A stretch of DNA of 64,000 nt from positions 186,001 through 250,000 of the forward strand of contig NZ_VTYQ01000002.1 of the NCBI RefSeq assembly GCF_013113835.1, given 5' to 3'. Source of the stretch: Vibrio sp. RE88. GTDB lineage: Bacteria > Pseudomonadota > Gammaproteobacteria > Enterobacterales > Vibrionaceae. Made by a program: the position numbers and the translations under genes. This document shows positions 53,349-62,866 of the stretch, one piece after another. Below the pieces are notes generated by a model that worked only from the letters and a program-made list of their open reading frames with translations, made no database searches and was not told where the DNA came from. Within the stretch, counting starts at the first letter, position 1. Every line of letters begins with the position of its first letter.

Positions 53349-53376
53349 AAAGCCGATGCATCCATGCATCGGCTTT
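53349..53376. terminator. Bidirectional terminator
   Basis: A long near-perfect palindrome (aaagccgatgca ... tgcatcggcttt) between the convergent LysR and ABC genes. Confidence 0.85.
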
Positions 53377-53408
53377 GATTGGCGGCCAAACCAATGTATT
53401 TCTATTTA

Positions 53409-55031
53409 CTACGCTGCGACGATCTCTTCGTCTAAATCGAAAGACGCATCAATAAGCATCTTAGTGTAGTCGTTCTTCGGGGAGTGGAAGATTTCATCGG
53501 CCGTGCCTTCCTCCATCACTTCGCCTTTCTGCATCACTAGTACGCGATCAGAAAGTGCTTTCACTACGCTCAAGTCATGACTGATGAACAGGAAGCCGAT
53601 GTTGTGCTTTTTCTGAATATCTTTAAGCAGGTCGATAACGGTCAACTGTACAGAGCGGTCGAGTGCAGACGTAGGTTCATCCAGAAGAATAAATGAAGGT
53701 TCTAGAATCAAAGCGCGAGCAATTGCGATACGCTGACGCTGACCACCAGAGAACTCATGTGGGTAGCGGTTGATCGAGTGAGGGTCCAGTCTCACTTCTT
53801 CCAATGCTTTACGAGCGCGCTGCATACGTTCAGCACGGCCCATCTGAGGCTGATGCACTGTTAGACCTTCAGTAATGATGTCACCGACGGTCATACGCGG
53901 GGATAGAGAACCATAAGGGTCTTGGAAAACCATCTGAATGTCTTTCTTAAGCCCAAAGCGTTCTTTCTCGCTTAGTGCTTTAACGTCCTGACCTTTAAAC
54001 TCAATGCCACCCGTACAAGGCAGTAGGCCGATAAGTGCACGGCCGAGCGTCGATTTTCCTGAACCAGACTCACCGACAATACCTAAGGTCTCGCCTTGTT
54101 TAAGCTCAAGGGAAATGCCTTTAACCGCTTCAAAGTACTCATTTTTACTCTGAATAAAATGAGACTTTATCAGGAACTTGACGCGAATATCATCGGCTTT
54201 AAGTAATGGCGGAGCGCCATCTTCTACCGGATCTTTACTGCCTTTCGGAATCGAGTTGATCAGCATTTTTGTGTAATCATGCTGCGGGTTGTTAAACAGC
54301 GCCTGACACTGGCCCTCCTCAACCACATCGCCTTTACACATAACGATGACGCGATCAGCAAGGTGTTTTACGACTCCTAAGTCGTGCGTAATGAACAGAA
54401 TAGCCATGCCCATTTTAGCCTGAATCTCTTTGATCAGATTCAGTACTTCTGCTTGTACTGTTACATCAAGCGCTGTAGTCGGCTCATCAGCGATAAGAAT
54501 GTCAGGTTCGTTGATCAGCGCCATCGCAATCATAATACGTTGTAGCTGACCACCTGAGAATTCGTGTGGGTACTTAGTGTACGCTTGCTCCGGGTTTGGG
54601 AGATGAACCAGATTAAACAGCTCGAGTACTTTTTGTTTAGCCTGAGAACGGGATACTGGGCGATGACACATGATGGCTTCCGCCACTTGAATACCCACTC
54701 GCATAAATGGATTGAGAGAAGTCATTGGTTCCTGAAAAATCATACCAATGCGGTCGCCGCGAATGGACTGCATATCTTTTTCAGGTTTATCGACCAGTTG
54801 CTCACCCTCAAAGATGATGCTGGATTGGGAGTGAACAATGGCATTATTTGGTAGTAACTGCATCAGGGCATTGGTCGAAACGGATTTACCACTACCGGAT
54901 TCTCCTACGATAGCGAGCGTTTCACCCTGAAAGAGTTCGAAGTTAACATCCTTTACCGCGTCTACAATACCGTCGTTAGTTGTAAAGCTGACCGAAAGGT
55001 TTTTAACCTCTAGAATTGGCATCTGTGACAT
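53409..55031 (-). CDS. yejF: YejF-type double ABC ATPase
   Basis: A protein of ~540 residues with two ABC domains. Each has Walker A (GESGSGKSV and GESGSGKST) and a signature (FSGGQLQR and FSGGQRQR), with Walker [12 protein letters not shown] and [11 protein letters not shown]. This is the OppD-OppF fusion of the YejF type for peptides or microcin C-like compounds. Start chosen at 55031, with aagga upstream. No permease is adjacent; a YejA-type binding protein starts at 62867, so the transporter genes are apparently split. Confidence 0.85.
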   Translation of the reverse strand: MSQMPILEVKNLSVSFTTNDGIVDAVKDVNFELFQGETLAIVGESGSGKSVSTNALMQLLPNNAIVHSQSSIIFEGEQLVDKPEKDMQSIRGDRIGMIFQEPMTSLNPFMRVGIQVAEAIMCHRPVSRSQAKQKVLELFNLVHLPNPEQAYTKYPHEFSGGQLQRIMIAMALINEPDILIADEPTTALDVTVQAEVLNLIKEIQAKMGMAILFITHDLGVVKHLADRVIVMCKGDVVEEGQCQALFNNPQHDYTKMLINSIPKGSKDPVEDGAPPLLKADDIRVKFLIKSHFIQSKNEYFEAVKGISLELKQGETLGIVGESGSGKSTLGRALIGLLPCTGGIEFKGQDVKALSEKERFGLKKDIQMVFQDPYGSLSPRMTVGDIITEGLTVHQPQMGRAERMQRARKALEEVRLDPHSINRYPHEFSGGQRQRIAIARALILEPSFILLDEPTSALDRSVQLTVIDLLKDIQKKHNIGFLFISHDLSVVKALSDRVLVMQKGEVMEEGTADEIFHSPKNDYTKMLIDASFDLDEEIVAA

Positions 55032-55045
55032 TTGCATTCCTTGTT

Positions 55046-55540
55046 TTAATTTATTTGATGCGAGCTTTCCGTTGCATTGCCATAGCTCTTCAATGCTGAG
55101 AAGTGGTGATGAGCTTTTTGAACTTGTTCAAACTCTAACATCCACTGAGCATTACGTTGAGCACTACAAAACGCGCCCATATGGCGCAAAAGATCCTCAC
55201 AGTTTTTATCAAGAACGTGGTGGGTAGCCTGAACCAATTCTGCAGATTCAATCGACATAAACTGAAGCAAAGCATAGCTTTGGTTGAGCAAGTCGAAGGC
55301 ACTTTGATGCTGACCCATCTTGTTGAGGATCTCTGATTGAGAGACAGCAGCATCACGTAAGCCAGTTAATAAACAGCTGAATTGGCAAGGTTTGGTTTGG
55401 TCATCACTTAGTGCGCTTTGGATATGCGTCGGTAAATGATGCAGAACTTGATCGTACAAGTAGTGTGCCTCTGGCCAGTGACCTTGTTCTAATAACTGTT
55501 CAGCTTTTAGGTAATGTGTCCAGCACTGTTGTAGATCCAT
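55046..55540 (-). CDS. Hypothetical helical protein, 164 residues
   Basis: Start chosen at 55540. A soluble all-helical protein with TPR-like pieces (AEQLLEQGHWPEAHYLYDQVL and AFDLLNQSYALLQFM). No signal peptide. It lies 14 bp before the YejF-type ATPase and is probably cotranscribed. Unknown in function. Confidence 0.6.
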   Translation of the reverse strand: MDLQQCWTHYLKAEQLLEQGHWPEAHYLYDQVLHHLPTHIQSALSDDQTKPCQFSCLLTGLRDAAVSQSEILNKMGQHQSAFDLLNQSYALLQFMSIESAELVQATHHVLDKNCEDLLRHMGAFCSAQRNAQWMLEFEQVQKAHHHFSALKSYGNATESSHQIN

Positions 55541-55754
55541 GTTCAATTACTCCACCAAAATCGTAACAAGGCATATTTAAATGCAATTCATTAGCCATTG
55601 CAAATAATTATCATTTAAATGATATTTGACAGCATAATTGGTGGATATTTAGGCAGTTGAACTCGAATAATGCCTAAGTCACTAAAATATAACCAAAACT
55701 GGCCTACACTAGGTCGTTATAGAGTTGATGGAAAATAACAATAAGGAAAGAAAG

Positions 55755-58115
55755 ATGGCAATTCAACGGCTAGAAATGAGCCAGCTGTATCATGCTGCGG
55801 AGCTGGAAATGCTACCGAGTAAGTCTACAAAAGAGCTGGCACCCATTGACGAAATCGTCGGTCAAGAACGTGCTCAAAAGGCAGTAGAGTTCGCTATGTC
55901 CATTAAGGAGAAGGGCTACAACATCTATGCTATTGGCCAAAATGGCCTTGGTAAGCGAACAATGATTTTGCGTTACCTCAATCGCCACCAGCACGATGCG
56001 AAAGCACTTTATGACTGGTGTTATGTCGCAAATTTTGAAGATATCAGGACGCCCAAAGTACTGGCACTCCCATGTGGTATCGGCAGTCAACTTAAACAAG
56101 ACATCGAGAAATTGATGTCAAAACTGGTCAACGCCATTCCTCTGGCATTCGACAATGAGCTCTACTACAGCAGAGCCGATAAGCTTAAAAACCAACTGGC
56201 GCAAAAGCAGGAAGCAGAGTTAGCCGTCATCACTAAAGAAGCAAAAACCAAAGGCATCAGTCTCACGATTACTACTCAGGGTGACTACCAGTTTGTCGCG
56301 ATGAATGGTGAGGAGATGCACACTGAAGAGTCTTTTGAGGAGCTGACTAAGAAAGAGCAAGAGTATTTTGGCTCTACCATTGATGAACTTGAAATCAAGT
56401 TGAGAGATATGGTTCGTCAGTTGACGGAGTGGGAAGAAGCGTACAGTGAAAAAATTAAGAAACTGAACGACGATGTAACATTGGATGTCATCACTCACTT
56501 TATCAAACAGCTGAAAAAGGACTACTCCGGCTACGCAGAAATCAAAGCTTATCTAACAGAACTTCAGCAAGATATTGTTGAAAACGCTGACATCTTTTTA
56601 GAGCAAAGTGCAGAGCAAGGAGAGGTTGCTACAGCATCCTTAGATAAGAAACTTCCACGTCGTTACAAGGTTAACGTTCTAGTAAGCCGTAAAGATGATG
56701 AGTTTCCTATTGTCGTTGAAGAGAACCCGAACTATCACAGCTTGTTCGGTTACATTGAAACAGCCACTTTCAAAGGTACCGTTTTTACGGACTTCTCACT
56801 GATTCGCCCAGGTAGTCTGCATAAAGCCAATGGCGGCGTACTATTGATGGATGCTCAAAAAGTACTGGAACAACCTTATGTTTGGGATGGATTGAAGCGT
56901 GCACTGCGAGCTCGCAAACTAAGCTTTACCTCGCTGGAGAAAGAGGTCACGTTAACAGGTGCGGTTTCGCTAGACCCTGAAGCCATCCCATTGGACGTTA
57001 AGATTATCCTGTTTGGGGATTACCGAACCTATCAACTTCTTCAACATTACGATCCGGAGTTTAGCGAACTGTTCCGCGTAACGGCTGACTTCGAAGATGA
57101 AATGACCCGTAGCCCGCAGTCCGAACTGCAATATGCGCGTTTTATTTCCAGTGTCGTCAACGATAACAATATGCTCCATTGTGATAAGAAGGCCATCGCT
57201 CGGATTATCGAGCATAGCTCTCGATTGTCAGGCGATCAGACCAAGCTTTCATTGCACTCAGCTAACATTGCTAACCTGATCCGAGAGTCAAACTACGTTG
57301 CTCGTCAGGCTAACTCGAACATGATTCGTTCTAGCCATGTTGAAGAGGCGCTAGCCAATCAGGAGATGCGAGTCAGTCGTCTCAAAGACAGTGTGATGGA
57401 AGGTTTCATCAACGGAACTACCCTGATTCAAACTGAAGGAGAAGCCATCGGTCAGGTCAACGCGCTATCTGTTTTGAGCACCAGTGAGTACATGTTTGGT
57501 GCCCCAAACCGTATTACAGCGACAACTTGTTATGGTGGCGGTGAAGTGATCGACATTGAGCGTAGTGTTGATTTAGGTGGCAGCATTCACTCAAAAGGTG
57601 TGATGATCTTAACCGCTTACCTCTCTTCAGTATTTGGTAAAACGGCCAAAGTGCCTTTAACTACGACAATCACGTTTGAGCAGTCCTACGGTGGTGTCGA
57701 TGGTGATAGCGCAAGTATGGCGGAGTTTTGTGCGGTAGTGTCGGCCTTTTCTAAACAAGCTAACCGTCAAGATATTGCAATTACAGGCTCGATGAACCAG
57801 TTTGGTGAAGCACAGCCTATCGGTGGTGTTAACGAGAAAATTGAAGGCTTCTTCGATGTGTGTACGATTAAAGGTCGCAGTGAAAATCAAGGCGTGATCA
57901 TACCAAGAGCCAACATGCACAACCTCATGCTACGCCCTGATGTTGTGAAGGCGGTTGAACGAGGCGAGTTTCAAATCTGGGCGATTGACCATGTGACTGA
58001 AGCTATCGAATTATTCATGGGTAAACCTGCGGGTGAGCCAAGTGATGAGGGCAGTTACCCAATTGATACGGTATTTGGGATTGCTCAAGCCAAGCTCAAT
58101 GCATTAAGGAAATAA
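55755..58115 (+). CDS. Lon-like ATP-dependent protease (LonB type)
   Basis: Start chosen at ATG 55755 behind aaggaaag. A 786-residue protease of the bacterial LonB-like family. It has the LonB N-terminal Walker A (GQNGLGKRT), a central helical insertion (about residues 170-290), an AAA-type second part (GVLLMDAQKVLEQP) and a C-terminal Lon protease domain with the Ser-Lys dyad (Ser in GDSASMAEF, Lys in GGVNEKIEGF). Related to E. coli YcbZ. It degrades cytoplasmic proteins. Monocistronic. Confidence 0.9.
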   Translation: MAIQRLEMSQLYHAAELEMLPSKSTKELAPIDEIVGQERAQKAVEFAMSIKEKGYNIYAIGQNGLGKRTMILRYLNRHQHDAKALYDWCYVANFEDIRTPKVLALPCGIGSQLKQDIEKLMSKLVNAIPLAFDNELYYSRADKLKNQLAQKQEAELAVITKEAKTKGISLTITTQGDYQFVAMNGEEMHTEESFEELTKKEQEYFGSTIDELEIKLRDMVRQLTEWEEAYSEKIKKLNDDVTLDVITHFIKQLKKDYSGYAEIKAYLTELQQDIVENADIFLEQSAEQGEVATASLDKKLPRRYKVNVLVSRKDDEFPIVVEENPNYHSLFGYIETATFKGTVFTDFSLIRPGSLHKANGGVLLMDAQKVLEQPYVWDGLKRALRARKLSFTSLEKEVTLTGAVSLDPEAIPLDVKIILFGDYRTYQLLQHYDPEFSELFRVTADFEDEMTRSPQSELQYARFISSVVNDNNMLHCDKKAIARIIEHSSRLSGDQTKLSLHSANIANLIRESNYVARQANSNMIRSSHVEEALANQEMRVSRLKDSVMEGFINGTTLIQTEGEAIGQVNALSVLSTSEYMFGAPNRITATTCYGGGEVIDIERSVDLGGSIHSKGVMILTAYLSSVFGKTAKVPLTTTITFEQSYGGVDGDSASMAEFCAVVSAFSKQANRQDIAITGSMNQFGEAQPIGGVNEKIEGFFDVCTIKGRSENQGVIIPRANMHNLMLRPDVVKAVERGEFQIWAIDHVTEAIELFMGKPAGEPSDEGSYPIDTVFGIAQAKLNALRK

Positions 58116-58117
58116 CC

Positions 58118-58148
58118 AAAAAAGGGCTTTCATATGAAAGCCCTTTTT
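58118..58148. terminator. Bidirectional terminator
   Basis: Perfect long stem aaaaagggctttcat / atgaaagcccttttt between convergent Lon-like and ldhA genes. Confidence 0.9.
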
Positions 58149-58152
58149 AATT

Positions 58153-59151
58153 TTATAGCTCTACCAGTTCATTACCAGAGGTTTGGCTTTTCCCAAAGGC
58201 ATCAATATTGCCTAGGGTAGTGTCCGCTATGTTGCCGAGCGCTTCATCAGTCAGGAAAGCTTGGTGACCAGTGAAGAGAACATTGTGACATGCAGACAAG
58301 CGACGGAATACATCATCGACAATGACGTCATTAGACTTATCTCGGAAAAAGAGCTCTTTCTCATTCTCATAGACATCCAGCCCAAGAGCGCCGATTCGCC
58401 CTGTTTTTAAGGCTTCAATGGCAGCGGCAGCATCCAACAATCCGCCACGGCTTGTGTTGATGAGCATGACGCCATCTTTCATCTTACTGAAGGCTTTTTT
58501 ATCTAGGAGGTGGTAGTTTTCTTCAGACATCGGACAGTGCAGCGTGATGATGTCACTTTTTTTGAATAATTCTTCTTTTGAGCAGTAGCTTGCTCCCAGC
58601 TCGATGGCCAGAGGGTTCTCAAATGGGTCAAAGCAAAGGATGTTCATGCCTAGACCTTTGAGGATGCGCATAGTGGCGATGCCGATCTTACCTGTGCCGA
58701 TAACACCCACGGTCTTACCGTGAAAGTTAAAGCCAACTAAACCATCTAAGGAGAAGTTTGCATCTCGGGTACGCTGATAAGCTTTATGGAAACGGCGGTT
58801 CAGGCTCATCATTAAGCCAACAGTATGCTCTGCGACAGATTCTGGTGAGTAAGCGGGAACACGAACCACCTGAAGACCAAGGCGCTTTGCTGCATCTAAA
58901 TCAACGCGATCAAAACCAGCACAACGCATTGCAATCAGTTTTACACCTTGCTCTGCAAGTGCTTCTAACACGGGCGCAGATAAGTCGTCATTTACAAACG
59001 CGCAAACCACCTGGCAGTCATGGGCCATTTTGGCGGTCTTTTTGGTTAACTGGAATTCATGGAAATGCAGTTCAAATCCATACTGTTTGTTTACTTTAGC
59101 GAAGGATGCTTCGTCATAAGACTTAGCACTGAACACAGCGACATCTAACAT
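58153..59151 (-). CDS. ldhA: D-lactate dehydrogenase, fermentative
   Basis: A 332-residue NAD-dependent D-2-hydroxyacid dehydrogenase. It shows the LdhA start (MLDVAVFSAKSYDEASF), the nucleotide loop GVIGTGKIG, the Arg in NTSRGGLLD and the catalytic His in FTGHQAFLT. It reduces pyruvate to D-lactate under fermentation. Length equals E. coli LdhA (329). Confidence 0.93.
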   Translation of the reverse strand: MLDVAVFSAKSYDEASFAKVNKQYGFELHFHEFQLTKKTAKMAHDCQVVCAFVNDDLSAPVLEALAEQGVKLIAMRCAGFDRVDLDAAKRLGLQVVRVPAYSPESVAEHTVGLMMSLNRRFHKAYQRTRDANFSLDGLVGFNFHGKTVGVIGTGKIGIATMRILKGLGMNILCFDPFENPLAIELGASYCSKEELFKKSDIITLHCPMSEENYHLLDKKAFSKMKDGVMLINTSRGGLLDAAAAIEALKTGRIGALGLDVYENEKELFFRDKSNDVIVDDVFRRLSACHNVLFTGHQAFLTDEALGNIADTTLGNIDAFGKSQTSGNELVEL

Positions 59152-59454
59152 AATAGACCTCTCTCAAAATATTACGGGAGGAAATAGAACGGCTTCTATT
59201 GAACCGTGATTCAAGAAAAAATTAAACCACAAATTTGCTATGGAAAATTAAACACTTATATTCCTCAGCCGTTTACAGTGACTTTTTTATTATTAATAAA
59301 GTGGCTCGCAAAAATCGCTCAATTTTCATCTCAAGATCACTTTTTAACTGCTAAAGTGGTATTTATAAATTAAATAGCTCTTAGCTTATTAATCATCGAC
59401 TTAGGTGGAGGTGAGGCTAAGGGCTGAAGGAATTTTGTTCTCTGGCTAGGAAAT
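59152..59454. other. Divergent intergenic region
   Basis: About 300 bp between ldhA and the chemoreceptor, AT-rich, with no gene seen. It should hold the promoters of both genes; I could not place a clear sigma-28 or sigma-54 site. Confidence 0.4.
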
Positions 59455-61098
59455 ATGGATATGATTAAACAAAAGCTTTCTGAAGTGTCCATAGCAGCAC
59501 GAGCGTGGTCTATATTAGGCTTGTTTGCTATTGGTTTATTTGCGAATACTCTCCTCAACATTGCCCAGTCCCGCGAGCACATGCGCGAAAACTATGAGCG
59601 AGGTGTGTCAACTCTGGTGGAGTCTGCTTCAGGTGTTGCGAAGCACTATTACCAGCTCTATCAATCGGGTCAAATCTCAGAAAGCGAAGCTCAAGGTCGA
59701 GCGCTACAAACCATTTCCGCCATGCGATTTGATGGTGACAACTACATCTTTGTCGGTGATTCTGATGGCGTGCAGTTAGCCAGCGGTGTGCTCTCTTTGC
59801 TTGGCAAAAATATCCTTGGGTTAAAAGACAGCGAAGGTAAATTCTTCGTTCAGGAGCTCTATCAGGTTGCCAGAAATGGCGGTGGTTTCGTCGACTACAG
59901 CTGGAAGAATCCGGATAGCGAGAAAATGGACCCTAAAACCAGCTATGCGCTAATGTTTCAGCCATGGGGTTGGATGATTGGCTCTGGCATGAATATGGTC
60001 GCTCTTCAGACTGACATGTATCGTTCTGAAGTCGCATCTGCGAGTTACGCGATTGGTATTCTTGCTGTCCTTTCTATCACGATTGGCTTCTTCATCAAGA
60101 CGATCACATCTCCTATCAAGCGCACCGTCAGTGCTATGCAGACCCTCTCTAAAGGAGAAGGTGATCTGACCCAGAGGCTACCTGAAGAAGGCAGTAAAGA
60201 GCTGGTATTGCTGGCTCGCTATTTCAACCAGTTTGTTGCTTCCGTGCAGGGAATCATGCTCAGCATCAGTGATGCGGGTAGCCAAGTGTCTAGTGCGGCC
60301 AATCAGTTGTCTAACTCCGTCCATCACATCGACGATAGTCTTAATCAGCAGCAAAGCGATGTGGACATGCTTGCGACGGCAATGACTGAAATGCTCGCGA
60401 CGGTTGAAGAGGTCGCAGCTCGCACTGTAGAAGCGAATGATGCCAGTCGCTTAGCGGCTGAAGAAGCCAATCGCAGCCACATCATCATTGATAAAAACGT
60501 TCAAGAAGCTAACGAGCTTGCAGCGCAAATTCAATCTGCCAGTCAGGTCGTTCAAAAACTCGCCTCAGATGCTCGTAACGTTGACACAGTTCTTGAAGTG
60601 ATTCGTGGCGTTGCCGAGCAAACGAACTTACTCGCTCTTAATGCGGCAATCGAAGCTGCTAGGGCAGGTGAACAAGGCCGCGGCTTTGCAGTGGTGGCCG
60701 ATGAAGTAAGAAGCCTTTCTCTGCGTACGCACGAGTCTACTTTAGAGATTCAGAACATTGTTGAGAAACTACAGGTCGGCGCTGAAAACGTGGTGAAAGT
60801 CATGGACCAAGGCACCGCTAAAGCCACCAATGCATCAGAGCTCTCAAGTCAGGCTGGTGAGGCTCTGAACAAGATTAACAAAGAAGTGCACACCATTGAG
60901 GAAATGAATCAGCACATCGCCACGGCAGCAGAAGAGCAAACCGTGACGGTGAATGATATTAACCGCAATGTCGTGAGCCTGAGTGACATGGCATCTACGG
61001 TGTCTGGAGAGTCGACTCAGATGGCTAGCTCTAGTAAGGAACTTGGGCGAGTCTCTGATGACTTAATGGCAATGATTAATCGCTTCAAACTGGCTTAG
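59455..61098 (+). CDS. Methyl-accepting chemotaxis protein, single-Cache
   Basis: A 547-residue chemoreceptor. Membrane helix 1 is about residues 17-37 ([13 protein letters not shown]), followed by a periplasmic single-Cache (sCache_2) domain (about 40-185, [27 protein letters not shown]), helix 2 (about 195-215), HAMP, and the signalling hairpin ([16 protein letters not shown]). Cache domains of this type sense small organic acids or amino acids. It lies next to lactate-related ldhA, but a link is not shown. Confidence 0.92.
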   Translation: MDMIKQKLSEVSIAARAWSILGLFAIGLFANTLLNIAQSREHMRENYERGVSTLVESASGVAKHYYQLYQSGQISESEAQGRALQTISAMRFDGDNYIFVGDSDGVQLASGVLSLLGKNILGLKDSEGKFFVQELYQVARNGGGFVDYSWKNPDSEKMDPKTSYALMFQPWGWMIGSGMNMVALQTDMYRSEVASASYAIGILAVLSITIGFFIKTITSPIKRTVSAMQTLSKGEGDLTQRLPEEGSKELVLLARYFNQFVASVQGIMLSISDAGSQVSSAANQLSNSVHHIDDSLNQQQSDVDMLATAMTEMLATVEEVAARTVEANDASRLAAEEANRSHIIIDKNVQEANELAAQIQSASQVVQKLASDARNVDTVLEVIRGVAEQTNLLALNAAIEAARAGEQGRGFAVVADEVRSLSLRTHESTLEIQNIVEKLQVGAENVVKVMDQGTAKATNASELSSQAGEALNKINKEVHTIEEMNQHIATAAEEQTVTVNDINRNVVSLSDMASTVSGESTQMASSSKELGRVSDDLMAMINRFKLA

Positions 61099-61157
61099 CT
61101 TGAGGCATCAGGGTGATATGGTAGAATCGCGACAAATTTTTTAATCGTGAACATTGA

Positions 61158-61676
61158 ATGCGACATCTGAAAACTGCTATTCACCCTGATATCAGCCACC
61201 TCGATGACAAAACTGTCTTCCAACGTAATGCTGCAAGAGCCATTGTTATTGATGGTGAAGACATCCTTTTGCTGTATACCGAGCGGTACCATGATTACAC
61301 CATCCCAGGTGGTGGTATTGATGATGGCGAGGACATTATCGCAGGTATGGTACGAGAGCTTCAGGAAGAAACTGGTGCGCAAAACATTCACAATATCAAG
61401 CCATATGGTATCTACGAAGAGTTTCGCCCTTGGTACAAAGACGATGCTGATGTGATGCACATGCACTCTTATTGCTACACCTGTAAAGTGGATCGTGAAT
61501 TAGGTGAAACCGCGTACGAAGATTATGAAATCAAAAACGGTATGAAGGCCGTATGGATGAACATCCATCAAGCGATTGCTCACAACGAAAAGACCATTGC
61601 AGAGAGCCCGAAGAAAGGCATGAGTATCGAGCGTGAGACGTTTTTGCTACATATGATTGCTAAAGAAATGCTCTAA
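61158..61676 (+). CDS. NUDIX hydrolase
   Basis: A 172-residue protein with a complete Nudix box (GGGIDDGED ... RELQEETGA: G-x5-E-x7-R-E-x2-E-E-x-G). It hydrolyses a nucleoside diphosphate-linked compound; the substrate is unknown. It follows the chemoreceptor by 60 bp; a bidirectional terminator follows. Confidence 0.88.
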   Translation: MRHLKTAIHPDISHLDDKTVFQRNAARAIVIDGEDILLLYTERYHDYTIPGGGIDDGEDIIAGMVRELQEETGAQNIHNIKPYGIYEEFRPWYKDDADVMHMHSYCYTCKVDRELGETAYEDYEIKNGMKAVWMNIHQAIAHNEKTIAESPKKGMSIERETFLLHMIAKEML

Positions 61677-61679
61677 ATC

Positions 61680-61702
61680 AAAGCCCGTATCTTGCGGGCT
61701 TT
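61680..61702. terminator. Bidirectional terminator
   Basis: Stem aaagcccg / cgggcttt with a short loop between convergent NUDIX and GGDEF genes; it overlaps the stop of the latter. Confidence 0.75.
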
Positions 61703-62735
61703 ATCCTTTTATCAATTGGATCAAATTATCTTTGCTATCAAAATGGACGCTGTATTCATGGCGAAGGTTAATGAGTGAGCGCGCTCTTGCCAATTCCATA
61801 TGTTCATGAGCTAGACCCAACAACTCGTCACCCTCCATATCACTGTCTGGAGAATAACTCGCTCCGCCAATTTGCAACGTAATAGGTAATTCTGACGAGT
61901 TGTCTACGGAGGCAATGAGGCGTTCGCAGATTGCTTTCCCATCTCTGTTTGTGCTGTCTTCCAAGACAAAATGAAAGTTGCCGCACGTCCCCCTGGCAAT
62001 CAAATCAGATTGACGAATGAGCTCTTGTGCAATGAATGCGAAGCTTTGTAGTAACGTATCGCCAGCTTCATAGCCCAAACGGCGGTTTATCGCCCCCAAT
62101 CCTTCTAAATGCACGTCTAACACCAGCACGCTGGTTTTGTGTCGCTTACAACGAGCCAGCATTTTTTCTAGTTCATTAGGAAAGGTGTTGTGATTGTACA
62201 GATCGGTTAGCGGATCTTTTACTTCCATTAATGAGGCGTAGCGACGAGAGTCTTCCATCGATTTGGTGTGCAAAAATTGGAGTAAGATAGACAAATCCAA
62301 CTGCAAGCGAAGCTCAAGTGAACGAGAACTCTCTAAGGAGCGGCAGCGGCTAGCCAGATTATCGATGATACATCGATGTAATACATGGCTCACAATGGAG
62401 TAGTACTCATGCACCTCTTCATATTTGGCAATGCCAAGAATGTGTTGTGCGAGCCCTTCAATATACCCCTCTTCTAAATCTTGAGTCAGCAGCGTATCGA
62501 GATAAGCATCTAAGGACTGGTGAATATGGAAGTGGCCAAGTATTTGGCTAACCACGTCAGAGTGTTCAAAATGCTGAAGGAGTTGAGTGTAGACCGCCGT
62601 TTTAATCTCTTCTCGGCTTTCTTTGGTGAGTGAACTTTGCCATGCCTGACTATCGCCATATGACAAGGAAAGCGCGTCCAAGCGCTGGTGTAGTTCAAAC
62701 GGTCCAAACTTAAACAGGTCACTAATCTGTGGCAT
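61701..62735 (-). CDS. Globin-coupled sensor with degenerate GGDEF domain
   Basis: Start chosen at 62735 (MPQISDLFKFGPF). A 344-residue protein. Residues about 25-150 look like a globin-coupled sensor (VYTQLLQHFEHSDV, a YL-x-x-LL stretch and GLAQHILGIAKYEEVHEYY, where His would be the proximal haem ligand). Residues about 175-340 form a GGDEF fold (DPLTDLYNHNTF), but the active-site motif reads GTCGN, not GGDEF, so cyclase activity is unlikely. It may act as a GTP- or c-di-GMP-binding or protein-binding effector that responds to O2 or NO. Globin assignment is moderately sure. Confidence 0.7.
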   Translation of the reverse strand: MPQISDLFKFGPFELHQRLDALSLSYGDSQAWQSSLTKESREEIKTAVYTQLLQHFEHSDVVSQILGHFHIHQSLDAYLDTLLTQDLEEGYIEGLAQHILGIAKYEEVHEYYSIVSHVLHRCIIDNLASRCRSLESSRSLELRLQLDLSILLQFLHTKSMEDSRRYASLMEVKDPLTDLYNHNTFPNELEKMLARCKRHKTSVLVLDVHLEGLGAINRRLGYEAGDTLLQSFAFIAQELIRQSDLIARGTCGNFHFVLEDSTNRDGKAICERLIASVDNSSELPITLQIGGASYSPDSDMEGDELLGLAHEHMELARARSLINLRHEYSVHFDSKDNLIQLIKG

Positions 62736-62866
62736 AGCGCATCCTTGACGTGAACTCTTCGATAGGTTTTTAGCGAACACCTATACTTATTCAAGTAATT
62801 GAATTATTAATGTTAATTAATAGTATAGTAATGAAAGAATAGCGAATTCAGCTGAGGAAACAGGGA

